A stretch of 64,000 nt of DNA from Telmatactis stephensoni (Eukaryota > Cnidaria > Anthozoa > Actiniaria > Isophelliidae). Positions within the stretch are counted from its first letter, which is position 1, and the number at the start of each line of letters is the position of its first letter. A program made the position numbers and the translations under genes. The stretch spans positions 419,793 through 483,792 of the forward strand of contig JALIZF010001621.1 in the NCBI GenBank assembly GCA_029948255.1, written 5' to 3'. The notes under the pieces are model-generated. The model worked only from the letters and a program-made list of their open reading frames with translations. It had not been told where the DNA came from and searched no databases. Of this stretch, positions 1 to 10,776 are shown in pieces.

Positions 1-2
1 GA

Positions 3-2663
3 GACAAAGTAAGTGAACAGTCTGCTTTGCACAATCTGGGTACAGGTTATTTGAAGATGAAGAACTACGAAATGGCAATGGAGTACTTTGCCGAAAAGAG
101 CCTTGAAATAGCTAGACAGCAACGCAACAAAAGGTGGCAAATGGAAGCATATGAAAGCATGGGAGCGGTAAGTCTTTATGGATTGGAAAAATATCAGGAT
201 GCAATTGAATATGGTCAAAAATGTTTGTCCATTGCTACTGAAATAGATGACAAGGATTTCGAACAAAGTGCATACCAAATCTTAGCAGATGCATATCAAG
301 AAACGAAAAAATACACAGAATCCATCAATTATTCCAAAAAGCATTTGGAAATCGCCATAGAATCAGGCGATAGAGAAGGTGAATATAAAGATTATTCTCG
401 TTTAGACCAACTGTGTCGAGAAATGTGTATGTACCACGACGCTGTTAGCTATAATACTAAACGCTTAAACTTGTCTATTGTAATGGGCAACAAAAAAGAA
501 GAAGCAAATGCTTGTTGGACACTAGGATTATGTTATGAATCATTACACAAATACAAAAAAGCCATTCGCTATTATGAAAAGGCTTTAAAACTCAACAGAG
601 AAATTCAAGATGAGCAACAAAACGCATCATTAATTGGCAATTTAGCTGACACCTATTTTGCGATGGGGCTTTATCAGGAGTCAATGGAATTTGCACAAAA
701 GAGTTTGCAACTGGCAAAAAAATCAGGAGACAGGTTAAACGAATGTTTCGCTCTTGGACTACTAGGACAAGTCTGTACTCGCTTACGCCAATACCAGACA
801 GCTATGGAATATCTTGAGCAAAGCCTTCAAATCAGCAAAGACCTGGGTCTATACAACGTACAGGGGAGAACTTACTCAGACTTAGGGGAGGTGTATTGTT
901 TACTACAGGAAAACGAGAAAGCTATTGAGTGCCACGAGAAACACTTGAGCATAGCTGTAGAGATCGATGATAGGGAAGGACAAATCATCGCTTATTACCG
1001 TTTAGGTACTGTCTATTATTTTTTGGGGAAGTATCACCAGTCCATCAGTTTGGTACAAAAATGCCTTGATTTAGCTGAAGAGCTAGATGACAAAAAACGT
1101 CAGTCTGGAGCTTGTTGGTTACTTGCATCCTGCTATTATGTACAAAGTTGTAAGCAACAAGATGCGTCTAATGAGAAGGATCGCCTTGCTTTGTTAATAA
1201 AGTCTGAGAAATACCTCAAAGAGAGTATAACATGCCATGAATGGATATTTGATAATCTAGAGGATCAACATCACTTCAAGATCTCTCTTGCCGATACGCA
1301 TTGCTATACATACGGCTTGCTGTCAAGAGTTTACATCGAAATACAACAAAACGAACAAGCACTTCTAGTCTGCGAGAGAGGACGAGCACGAGCCTTGAGT
1401 GATCTTTTGATCACTAAGTACAACATGGAATTGAGCGCTTCAAAGCAAAAGGCACTGGAATACTGTGATATTGAGGACATCATCCAATCAACACTAACCC
1501 ACTCATCATTATTGTTTTTTGGCATTATTACAAAGCCTCCTAAGAGCATCGAGAATTGCTGCCAGTATAGAGGCTCTGTAGCAACTTGGATTATGACCAA
1601 AGACAAGCCATTGATTACCACATATAACGACGAAATACTAGCCGCGTCTTCGTCGCTACAACCAGCTCCCGACGTAGCCGAAAAGCAAGAAATCGAGTCC
1701 TCGTCACTACACGAACCAGTTCCTGACGTCAACATGCTTATTTACAAAGCATTCGAGGAACTAAAAGTTCGACAAGCTGTAGATTGTGAGGATAGATCAA
1801 TGGACACATCGGACACAACTGTTAATGTAAGATGTGCTGAAATTGTAGACTACGACGATAATTCTTTGGAAACACTGTTTGAACTGCTTGTATCACCAGT
1901 ACAAGACTATCTTACACAGGATGAGGTTATAATCGTTCCTGATCGATCTCTATTCATGATACCATACGCTGCTCTACGAGACCCAAAAACCAAGAAGTAT
2001 TTATCAGAGAGTAAAAGAATCAGGCTCGCACCATCGTTGGCAACTTTGAAAGTCTTAATGGGATCTCCACTAGACAGTCACAGTACCACAGGGGCGCTCA
2101 TTGTTGGAAATCCTACAGTTGGAAAAGTAATGTTTCAAGGTAATGAGAAAGAGTTCCAAGACTTGCAAGGAGCAGAGGCTGAAGCTGAAAAGATTGGTAA
2201 AATGCTGGGTGTAACTCCAATAACAAGACAACAAGCAACCAAGCAAGCCATCATGCAACAACTACAAAAAGGCGTGGCTCTTATCCACTTTGCAGCACAT
2301 GGTAGCACCGAGGGTGAGATTGCGTTGACGCCAAATCCAACAACCCGTGACAGAACCATCCCACAAGAAGACGACTACTTGTTGACAATGAAAGACGTCC
2401 AAGAGACTGGAATTACAGCACAGTTAGTTGTGCTGAGTTGCTGTCATAGTGGTCGTGGTGAGATCAAATCAGAGGGCGTGGTCGGCATGAGTCGTGCTTT
2501 CCTTGCTGCAGGAGCGCGTGCAGTGGTGGGTTCCCTGTGGGCTATAGCTGACAGGGCTACTATGGACTTCATGGAATGCTTTTATACTCATTTAAAGCAA
2601 GGTGAAAGTGCAAGTGTAAGTTTGCATAAAACTATTCAAGACATGAGAAATCAATACAGCTAG
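3..2663 (+). CDS. TPR-CHAT protein, 5' end outside window, early stop
   Basis: The frame is open from the first bases of the window, so the N-terminus lies upstream; I use base 3 as the partial start. About the first half consists of tandem tetratricopeptide repeats of the long 40-residue type (recurring A-x2-Y-x2-ALG / YYEKAL-like helices). A linker follows, and then from about base 1,880 a CHAT domain (caspase-like fold, clan CD). The catalytic His lies in HFAAHG (codon 2,298-2,300) and the catalytic Cys in [11 protein letters not shown] (second Cys, codon 2,442-2,444). CHAT proteases use such a His-Cys dyad and the TPRs usually act as a sensing or docking scaffold; anthozoans have many such genes. 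The substrate cannot be told from sequence. No intron is visible over 2.66 kb, as is common for this family. The stop at 2,661 precedes the family's conserved C-terminal strand, so the gene may be a very young pseudogene or use readthrough. Confidence 0.85.
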   Translation, partial: DKVSEQSALHNLGTGYLKMKNYEMAMEYFAEKSLEIARQQRNKRWQMEAYESMGAVSLYGLEKYQDAIEYGQKCLSIATEIDDKDFEQSAYQILADAYQETKKYTESINYSKKHLEIAIESGDREGEYKDYSRLDQLCREMCMYHDAVSYNTKRLNLSIVMGNKKEEANACWTLGLCYESLHKYKKAIRYYEKALKLNREIQDEQQNASLIGNLADTYFAMGLYQESMEFAQKSLQLAKKSGDRLNECFALGLLGQVCTRLRQYQTAMEYLEQSLQISKDLGLYNVQGRTYSDLGEVYCLLQENEKAIECHEKHLSIAVEIDDREGQIIAYYRLGTVYYFLGKYHQSISLVQKCLDLAEELDDKKRQSGACWLLASCYYVQSCKQQDASNEKDRLALLIKSEKYLKESITCHEWIFDNLEDQHHFKISLADTHCYTYGLLSRVYIEIQQNEQALLVCERGRARALSDLLITKYNMELSASKQKALEYCDIEDIIQSTLTHSSLLFFGIITKPPKSIENCCQYRGSVATWIMTKDKPLITTYNDEILAASSSLQPAPDVAEKQEIESSSLHEPVPDVNMLIYKAFEELKVRQAVDCEDRSMDTSDTTVNVRCAEIVDYDDNSLETLFELLVSPVQDYLTQDEVIIVPDRSLFMIPYAALRDPKTKKYLSESKRIRLAPSLATLKVLMGSPLDSHSTTGALIVGNPTVGKVMFQGNEKEFQDLQGAEAEAEKIGKMLGVTPITRQQATKQAIMQQLQKGVALIHFAAHGSTEGEIALTPNPTTRDRTIPQEDDYLLTMKDVQETGITAQLVVLSCCHSGRGEIKSEGVVGMSRAFLAAGARAVVGSLWAIADRATMDFMECFYTHLKQGESASVSLHKTIQDMRNQYS

Positions 2664-2720
2664 CCAATGTTTTGGGCTCCTTTCTTTCTAATTGGCGAAG
2701 ATGTTACGATAAATTTGTAA
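2661..2720 (+). other. In-frame TAG followed by conserved CHAT C-terminal tail
   Basis: After MRNQYS and the TAG, the same frame continues for 18 codons as PMFWAPFFLIGEDVTINL and then stops at TAA (2,718-2,720). WAPF-x-LIG is the usual last strand of CHAT domains, so the tail belongs to the ancestral protein. The TAG is therefore a point nonsense mutation, a programmed readthrough stop or a sequencing error. The next base is C, a context in which readthrough is known, but I see no further readthrough signal. Confidence 0.8.
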
Positions 2721-2954
2721 ATAATTTGTAATGACTTTAGCAGCAAAAAAGTTTTGTATAGTAGAAAATTAGTTTTGCATTAGCCGAGGTTTAATATATG
2801 ACGTACAATGTCAAGTGTTTCATTTGGGTAATGTATTAGTTATTGTAGCTTTTTTAATTGCATTTTGTATACTTTTATTGTAATCTACATTCACAATAAG
2901 TTCGATTTGATATATGCTGGATTCGGACGTGAACTACAACAAGTACTGATCTAA

Positions 2955-4790
2955 GTGAAGATCATTCAACGGGTTTTTAGCCCTTCAAAGAATACCTGTC
3001 CTCAAATATATGACAATAGATTTGTTCACATAATAACACTTAGTACACCAGTGAAAACACAATTCAAATTAAATACTCGCTCTATTGTGAAGGCTTTTGC
3101 TCGTGAAGAGCTACAGAGTGAATTGTCGAGTAACTCTATTGATTTATGCTTCTTGTCAGAGACATGGCTTCGAAGGGACATTGGGAGTTCGCTTGTGACT
3201 CCTGTCGGATATTCAATTCTTCGTAAAGATAGACAGGACAAAAGAGGTGGTGGAGTAGCAGTACTCTGTCGAAGTGATTGGAAAATTGAAGAACTACACT
3301 TGGATGGAAACCAGTATGAGTGTTTATGGGCTAAGTTAGCAACTTCGAATCAAGAATACTACTTGGCCTCTGTGTATCATCCACCTACTGTTGAATATTA
3401 AATATTCTGAATTAAACTGATTTTATTGACTTTTTGTCGAACTCTTGTGAACTTAATTATATTAACAACTACCCCAAATGCACGAATTATTATCGCTGGA
3501 GATGTGAACCAGTTGGACTTGAAATCTCTAATGCAGCAAAGTGGTTTATTGCAACTTGTGAAGAGTCCTACAAGGAAAGAGAAAATCCTAGATGTGTTCT
3601 TAACGAATGTTCCTGATCTTTTTGGTAAGGTATGTTGTACAAAGAGCCTAGTGAAGTCTGACCATTTTAGTGTCCTTGTACATCCCAAAGAACGAACTCC
3701 GCCCGTCAGGACGAATGTGGAGTTCATTGATGCACGTGACCATCATAAAAGATTAATGCTTGAAAGACTGAAGTCAGTAGACTGGTCTCCAGTTTTTGAT
3801 GAAAGTGATGTTGATTTAGCAACTGACTGTTTCTATGAAATCTTATTGAAAGAGTTTATGGAAATCTTCCCTGTTAAAAAAGTTAAGATGTCCTCCAAAG
3901 ATCCTCCATTTATGTCACCATTGCTTAAGAATTTGCTTGTCGAGAGGAGTAAATACCTGAGAAAGGGTTTGGTGTACGAAGCTGAATCTTTACAACCTAA
4001 GATATCCAAGCTCATCAAAGAAAACCAGCTGAATATGGTACAGGTTAACAAAAGAAAGCATGACAAGGGAAGTAAGGGCTGGTGGGAAATGGTTGATAAA
4101 TTGTCTGGTCGGGTCAAAGCAACTAAACATCTATCCAGTATCTTTGACGTAAATGATATAAATTCACACTTCCAAGCAATTAACACTGAGCAGACCCTAA
4201 CTACGTAGCAACAACTGAGTTTGAATTACCGACTGGGCATAATGCACCCAGCTTTGACGAAACATCTGTCTTCATGGCCCTATCCCATATCAAAAGAACA
4301 GCTTCTGGACCAGACTGAATATCCCTTTTTGGATATGGAAGGAGTACGCTTTGGAACTTGCACCCGTAATAACCTATATCTTCAACACTTCCCTGGCAAC
4401 ACAGAAAATTCCCATGAGATGGAAGATAGCGAACATTGGACCAATTCCTAAGGAAACTAACACTACTAGTTTAGATCAACTTAGACCTATATCAGTTACT
4501 GATATAATAATTAATGAGAATTTTTGAAAGATTGGTGATTAGTAAGGAATTAAGGAAATATGTCCACACATATATTCATTCTGATCAGTATGCCTATATA
4601 AGATCACTGTAGTACTGAGATGGCTTTATTGTATAACCAACACACTTGGATGAAATGGCTAGATGATTCTGCAAATTTTGTAAGAGTGTTATCCTTTGAC
4701 TTTTCAAAGGCTCGTTTTGATTCAGTTTCACATTACATTGTGGCAGACTCTTGTTAAACCTTTCTGTATTAATCTTAGGCAGAATAAAAT
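2955..4790 (+). mobile_element. Decayed CR1/L2-like LINE (endonuclease and RT parts)
   Basis: Three overlapping frames give one non-LTR retrotransposon protein with breaks. Bases 2,955-3,398 encode an APE-type endonuclease N-terminal part (LNTRSI, FLSETWL, GGGVAVL, YLASVYHPP). After a stop and a frame change, 3,426-4,208 carries the rest of the endonuclease (IIAGDVNQLD, LDVFLTN, KSDHFSVL with the catalytic Asp and His) and the linker to the RT. From about 4,210 the reverse transcriptase fragment follows in pieces (HIKRTASGPD, IPMRWKIANIGPIPK, LRPISVTD, then a degenerate FDFSKARFDSVSH). Several stops and indels show it is dead. The 3' end is not recognisable. It is a solitary relic with no clear target duplication and lies 235 bases after the TPR-CHAT tail. 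Confidence 0.8.
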
Positions 4791-5201
4791 CATGACATCT
4801 CTTTCTTAAGCTACGATTTCTCTTTGGTGGTAAAAGGCTGAATAATGGATGTTTGGGGTCATCAATCAGGTACCATATTGCTGATTTTGACGGCCCCTAA
4901 AAGGTATGACAAGCATCCCTAGTTGCTTGGTCACATGTAGGACAAGGCTTTTAGTGCATGCTAAAAAGCTACGAAACATGTGGGTTTTCATCCACTGCTC
5001 CATATCTTGTCCCTGATGAATAGTATGGATAAAAATATATAACAGTTGCAAATTAGGTGTACACAAAACCTGTACTTACCTACTGGTCCATAAAGGTTTG
5101 CAATCAGTCCATTTGGTGTTACAACCGACTGGAATTTGATGGCGTGAATCCTTTTGTGGCCATTATATAATAAACGCTGATTTTCACCTGGTCTGCACAA
5201 T
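4791..5201. other. No recognisable gene
   Basis: Unique AT-rich sequence between the LINE relic and the inverted-repeat element. A short minus-strand open frame (4,866-5,066) has no family features. Confidence 0.5.
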
Positions 5202-6672
5202 GGGGCGACCCTATATCGCGGAATGGCGGAATGACGGAATGGCGGAAAACACCTCCAAATCCTAAAAGGCGGAACGACGGAAAATACCCCCAAATGCTAA
5301 AACGCGGAATCAACAAACTCACAAAACTAATTCAAACAAATAAAAAATGGCAATAAAATGAAGAAATTTGAACTGTTGCAAAACAATAGTAAACAAAAAA
5401 TATAAAGTAAAATATAAAATATAAAAAGTGAATAATTTGATTTTCTATAAGCATTAAAAGCTCTTTTGTCAATGGGTGAATGCGTTGTTTTTGCACAAAA
5501 ATTACAAAAACATATTTCAGTACCAAGCATTGTTTGTTCTACTCAAGACCAGTTTCGGCAGGCGGCAGTTCGTACTCAAACTGTGATTTCGTTTGCTTTC
5601 TATTTCAACATTTACTCTCGTGTTGATAGAGTACAAACACTAAATGCTTGGATGACTCGTTGATGTTGGACTTGCGACGATTTTTGTTGCTTGACGACAG
5701 AAACAATGTCCATTCAGAAAGGTTTTTACGTCCGAGTGTCAAACAGCTCAAAGGAGATGCGATGAAATTTATTCCAAGCTGCATGAGGGAGCTGAGAGTA
5801 GTTCAATACAAAATGTGGCAAGGAATGAGAAATTATCTGTTAGCATTTTCGCCTAACATCCGACACGTACAATCTTCGCGGAGTGTTGACCTGTGTAGAG
5901 CACGAGGTAAGTAGAGGGCCATATCAAAAACTTGTATTACCGAGCAATTTTTACCGAGCTGAGATCATGTGCCTAAAAATTTTTGCTTGTACACAAATCT
6001 ACAACAGTTACATTACGTTCAAAGCTTCTCGAGTACTATACTGTAGGAACAAATCGCCGAAAATTATTGTAACGGAACTTAGCACCGTAAAGGAAGTAAA
6101 GCTAGTTTGACAGACCAGAAGTTTACAGGAAAGTGAGTGAGTGACATAATTTGCATAATCGTGAATTAATGAATTTATCACTTGATAAATAAACGGAAGG
6201 ATGGATGAATTTAAATGAATTAATGAATGAGGAGAGGAAGAAAGAAAAGAAGGAATAAAATACATAATTGTCAATGTTGAGGATTTGTGATAAATGATCA
6301 TTTATTGCTAGAGTATATTTCTTATTTTTTATCATAATGAGCAGTTAGGTTCTCATGTTTCTAAACAATCAATATCTTTCAGTAAAAAAACCCGGTGGAA
6401 GTCTAAATATAACATCAGTGGTGTGAATCGAATGAACTAAACGCCAAGTGTAACTGATGATACTATAATCAAACTGAACTGAACTATGCGTAGATATGCT
6501 TATATTAGTTTAGGTTTTATTTTAATTTTTTTTTTAATTTTTATGATTTTGTTGATTCCGCGTTTTAGTATTTGGGGGGTATTTTCCGTCGTTCCGCCTT
6601 TTAGGATTTGGAGGTGTTTTCCGCCATTCCGCCATTCCGTCATTCCGCCATTCTGCGATATAGGGTCGCCCC
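5202..6672. mobile_element. 1.47-kb element with ~120-bp terminal inverted repeats
   Basis: The left end (5,202-5,318) starts GGGGCGACCCTATATCGCGG and is repeated in reverse at 6,549-6,672, which ends CGCCCC. Each arm contains short tandem subrepeats (CGGAATGG / CGGAATGA). An AT dinucleotide borders both ends and may be the target duplication or part of the arms. Inside I see no transposase; a short plus-strand frame (5,648-5,905) ends in a good splice donor (CGAG-GTAAGT) but is not recognisable. Most likely this is a non-autonomous DNA transposon of unknown superfamily. Confidence 0.75.
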
Positions 6673-7423
6673 ATCTTGTTGTCGCACATGTTGTTTCCAC
6701 TCGTTGGAAACTATAAACTATAAACTATGTATGTATGTATGTAACAGATCGAAAGTCAACAGAGTTCAGAATAAAAAAACCGTGAAACAATAAATACCTT
6801 TGTTATCTAATAGCGGGCATTGAACAATAGAAAATAAAGACTTTAAGCGGAATAGCACTAAATAAATTAGTTTATTATAATTGTCAATCACTGGATATGA
6901 GCAAGCGCTCGCTCTGGTTGGCTCTCTACTACTGGGTTATTTAACAATTAGACCTCTCGGCCTCATGGACTACGATTTGATAGTCCATGAGGCAATCGTT
7001 GTCCATAAGGCCGAGAGCTATAGGTCTAATTGTTTTAGTATCCACCAAAATGTAGGGCAAATTTGAAATAATAAATTTGAAACCTGGAAACTCATTTGCA
7101 TACCGTGGATAAACCCGTGAAATACCGTTTAACAATTATTCCACTCAATCTCGTCGTACATGAGCTGATAGCCGACGAGGCTTGGTTTATGAAAACCACT
7201 CTAATATACTATCGGTTGCTTTTGTAACCCTGAACATGTAATTGGTAATTCCATGGAGTTGCTTTATTCATTACTACGAAACTAAAACGAAAATGGTCAT
7301 TCCTTAGGTATTATACATTTTTTAAATCTCAGAATAGTTGTTATTATAATTTTGCCGGTTTTTTATCCAAACAAGCAAGTAGTTTGAAAAGAAAGTTTTC
7401 AATTTATGTAACTCGATTCCTTT
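6673..7423. other. No gene; holds a compound hairpin
   Basis: Unique sequence, apart from a short ATGT run near 6,727 and the hairpin listed separately. Confidence 0.5.
6946..7031. repeat. Nested palindrome
   Basis: An outer arm (AATTAGACCT, CTCGGCC) pairs with GGCCGAGAG and AGGTCTAATT. An inner perfect arm CTCATGGACTA pairs with TAGTCCATGAG across 8 bases. It is probably a tiny foldback MITE. Confidence 0.55.
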
Positions 7424-7440
7424 ATGTTTGTCATCGAGCT

Positions 7441-8262
7441 CGAGAGAGGGGAGTGTGGGAGTCTATGGGAGGATGTGGGAGTCGTATGGGAGTACACGAA
7501 AGTCTATGAGAGCACAAGGGAGTCCATGGGAGTACAAGGGAAACAATGGAAGTACATGGGAGTCTATGGGAGTACATGGGAGTACGTGGGAGTCTATGGA
7601 AGTACGTGGGAGTCTACGGGAGTACGCGGGAGTCTATGGGAGTACATGGGAGTCTATGGGAGTACATGGGAGTCTATGGGAGTACATTGGAGTCTATGGG
7701 AGTACGTGGGAGTCTATGGGAGTACAAGGGAGTGTATGGGAGCACAAGGGAGTCTATGGGAGTACGTGGGAGTCTATGGGAGTACGTGGGAGTCTATGGG
7801 AGTACACGGGAGTCTATGGGAGTACGTGGGAGTCTATGGGAGTACGTGGGAATCTATGAGAGCACAAGGGAGTCCATGGGAGTACAAGGGAAACAATGGA
7901 AACAATGGAAGTACATGGGAGTCTATGGGAGTACATGGGAGTACGTGGGAGTCTATGGAAGTACGTGGGAGTCTACGGGAGTACGCGGGAGTCTATGGGA
8001 GTACATGGGAGTGTATGGGAGCACAAGGGAGTCTATGGGAGTACATTGGAGTCTATGGGAGTACGTGGGAGTCTATGGGAGTACATGGGAGTCTATCGGA
8101 GTACGTGGGAGTCTATGAGAGTACACGGGAGTCTATGGGAGTACGTGGGAATCTATGGGAGTACGTGGGAATCTATGGGAGTACGTGGGAGTACGTGGGA
8201 GTCTATGGGAGTACGTGGGAGTCTATGGGAGTCCAAGGAAGTCTATGAGAGTACATGAGAAT
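7441..8262 (+). repeat. 10-bp-unit minisatellite (AGTCTATGGG / AGTACATGGG)
   Basis: About 80 decamers of the form AGTNNATGGG follow each other, often as 20-bp pairs. Because 10 leaves remainder 1 on division by 3, all three plus frames encode the same 10-residue repeat (GVYGSTWESM-like) and none meets a stop, so the long open frames here are a property of the repeat. A higher-order copy is visible: the stretch beginning CTATGAGAGCACAAGGG recurs 350 bases later (7,504 and 7,854), the second copy having a 9-bp expansion. Such arrays change length readily. Confidence 0.95.
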
Positions 8263-8281
8263 ATAGGAGAATCAATCTCAG

Positions 8282-8470
8282 GAGCTTTCAAGTACCATAA
8301 GTGAAGTAACTCCGGTAAGTTTAAGTCCGCTGATCAAGTGTATCGCTGTGACTGATCTTACGCCATGCCGCTCAAATGAAAAGGATTACAAAAACCAACT
8401 GGGGCTTGACAACTTTTCAAACAGTAACAGCGACGCCACCCTGGACAACGAGTCTTCAGAGGCAGAGTAA
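8282..8470 (+). CDS. Putative terminal exon of an unidentified gene
   Basis: After a plausible splice acceptor (ATCAATCTCAG, ending 8,281) a frame of 62 codons runs to TAA at 8,468-8,470. Its composition is protein-like: STISEVTPVS, CIAVTDLTPC, then an acidic, Asn/Ser-rich end (NSDATLDNESSEAE). That is typical of a disordered cytoplasmic tail. A possible internal donor (CCG-GTAAGT at 8,315) leaves open that the exon is shorter and the remainder a retained stretch. AATAAA at 8,800 could serve as polyadenylation signal. I do not recognise the family, and no upstream exon could be joined to it with confidence; the minisatellite would lie in its last intron. Confidence 0.4.
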   Translation, partial: ELSSTISEVTPVSLSPLIKCIAVTDLTPCRSNEKDYKNQLGLDNFSNSNSDATLDNESSEAE

Positions 8471-8495
8471 TCGTTTATACACTGTATTATATCTT

Positions 8496-8775
8496 ACTGT
8501 GGTTTTCGGTATTCTGCGAATCTGACTTTCAAACGCCAACCGCTAATTTGCGTTTTTGCTTCTGTTAATCAAAAGTAAATATCACTAATACCAAGAACTT
8601 TTAATACCAAAATGATAATATAGCTAAAATATACTTTCTAAAGATCAAATTTGGTCATTTGGTAGGATTTTAGGAACTTTTAGTATTAATTTTTCAATGT
8701 TTTGTTGCTGAGGTGGGCGGAAGCGAATAACCAAATTCCAACGGACTGTTCGCAGAATATCGAAAACCGCAGTAA
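8496..8775. mobile_element. 280-bp MITE
   Basis: ACTGTGGTTTTCGGTATTCT at the left end matches the reverse of the right end (CGAAAACCGCAGT) with two or three mismatches over 25 bases. It has no coding capacity and lies 25 bases after the putative terminal exon. Confidence 0.75.
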
Positions 8776-10690
8776 TATTCTCTATCATTTTATCAATATA
8801 ATAAAAACATATCCTCACTACAATTTTGTTTGATTTATTCTTTGATTATTTATTTATTTATTATACAATGCTTCAAACTAATATATCCTATACGTGAGTC
8901 GAGAAGGAATCAATAAGTCTTTAATTGCTTGTAGAGGACGCAAACAGATTTAGATCATATCCTCATATCGGGCGCATAAATTACAACAAACTGACTGCAT
9001 TGATCAACATCATATTTCTATTACCTTGCTTTTGAATAGTCCTTGCATGGGTTAACGTGTAGAAATTGCTCAAAAAGTATAAAATAATAAGAGGATTATG
9101 CCTCTTATGATTATGATCCTGTTACTCTGGATCTATTCCACCGACCATCCACCTAGAACCTCATACCCATCCAAACTGATATACATATATCCCCAATCCT
9201 CATAAAAATCCTCCCAAACCTCACCCCAAACTCAAAAGAAAAATAGACATTAGTGCAGCCCCTTGCTAATGATTTGAAATGACAAAGCTCCCATCAAATC
9301 ATCAAAGCTAGGTACCATAAAGTGAACTCGTGGATATCAACTGATGACAGAGGTGTGGTGATCACACGCCTCATAACGGTCGAGTGAAATCCACGTTGTG
9401 ATCATATGTCAAATTCGTTATTCACAAAGGTGTGATTGGATACTAGGCACGCATTATAGAAAACAACGAAAACATCAACAGGATTACCATTGGTTAGACT
9501 TCTTCGATTCTTCTTCTCTTCTTCGCACTAACGACTGATCATGAGTCTACTACACGTGAGTGTGCTTGTTGATCTGAACAAAGGTTCAAGTAGCTTTTCG
9601 TCCTTTCCACTAACAGCATCTGGTTTCGAGTTACAAGATAAGTGGCTTTATAGCCATGATGGTTTCAATCACTAGGAGTACTTGTCTATCAGTTGACATG
9701 GGAGTGACTAAGTTTTACTATGCGTGTCACTCTCAGTCAATCAAGTTTTATGGATTTATCAGCCCCTTCATTTGAGTGCCTGGATTCTATGTGAATTAAG
9801 TTTGTTTGATGTGTTGTTATCTACCATGCCACGACGGTTTTTTCCCTCCGGATTCTCTGGTTTTCCTCCCTCAGCAAAAATCAACATGTGCATCGCCAGA
9901 AATCAGCTCCGTGTTGCTCGCACCAGTCCCTTTCAACTTGCTCGCTGTCACTCAAATCGTATAAGAAAATGTATGCCAGCTTTTACTCAAGCTCGATTTA
10001 TGCATTTCGAATATAGTATGCCAAAAAGTTGAACCTCAAAAATTGAAATTAAACATGTAATCTAAGGTAAAATAGAAAAATCCCTTACCAAAGTGTAAAA
10101 TTCGCATTGCATCTTTCGATGCAAAGTCTCGTCCAATACTCCATAAGAGCCAGTATCATGAAACTGGAATCCTCCAGGTAGCAACTAACATTATGGGATT
10201 ATAATACCATAATAAAGGTACTATAGTAAAAGTTGAACCTCTTGTGATGAATTTCGGTTGACCAACTGAACATTCAAAGTCTCTCTACTTCTTTGAGGAG
10301 TAAATTGAAATAGCATTTTTTGATTCAAAAAAGCACTTCTTCGACGTGTTGTTGTCAACCTGCGAAATCACACTCCATATTCCAATAACTTCTGGGGCAA
10401 TAGTTTGAGTAATATTGGGCGAAAACTCGCGATCAATACACCAAATTGAAGTCAAACTCCTTGAACCTCTAAGTAGTTAGGACAGTGGACGTAAAAATTT
10501 TGTGAAAATCAAAATGTGAGTTCCCGGCAACTTATTTGAATATGTCAGACGTACTGAATATTTATGAAATCTTAAAGTTAAGTCAACCATAACATTTTCA
10601 TCAGAGGGATGCTTTTCCTATATATATATATTTTTTATCATAATAAATATTGATTAGATTATGCAAAGAAGAATAAGCTAATTAAGAAAT
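8776..10690. other. No recognisable gene
   Basis: Unique AT-rich DNA. A 102-codon plus frame at 9,724-10,032 lacks any family signature. A short palindrome GAGGTGTGGTGATCACACG lies near 9,350. Confidence 0.5.
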
Positions 10691-10696
10691 AGCTGG

Positions 10697-10776
10697 CTTC
10701 GAGGTGTCGAACCTCTGGATTTTGAAATTTCAGAGCTTTAGGGTATAACTGCTGACCGCTCACGGCAGGCGCCACG
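10697..10776 (-). repeat. tRNA-like SINE head candidate
   Basis: On the minus strand GGTTCGACACC fits the pol III B box consensus (GGTTCGANNCC). A weak A-box-like region lies about 44 bases upstream (CGGTCAGCAG). No CCA-compatible acceptor stem closes, so it is not a functional tRNA; a tRNA-derived SINE relic is the best guess. Confidence 0.35.

Noticed and set aside
7424..8258. Four long overlapping plus frames (GVYGSTWESM repeats)
   Set aside because: Direct result of the decamer satellite; all three frames are equally open.
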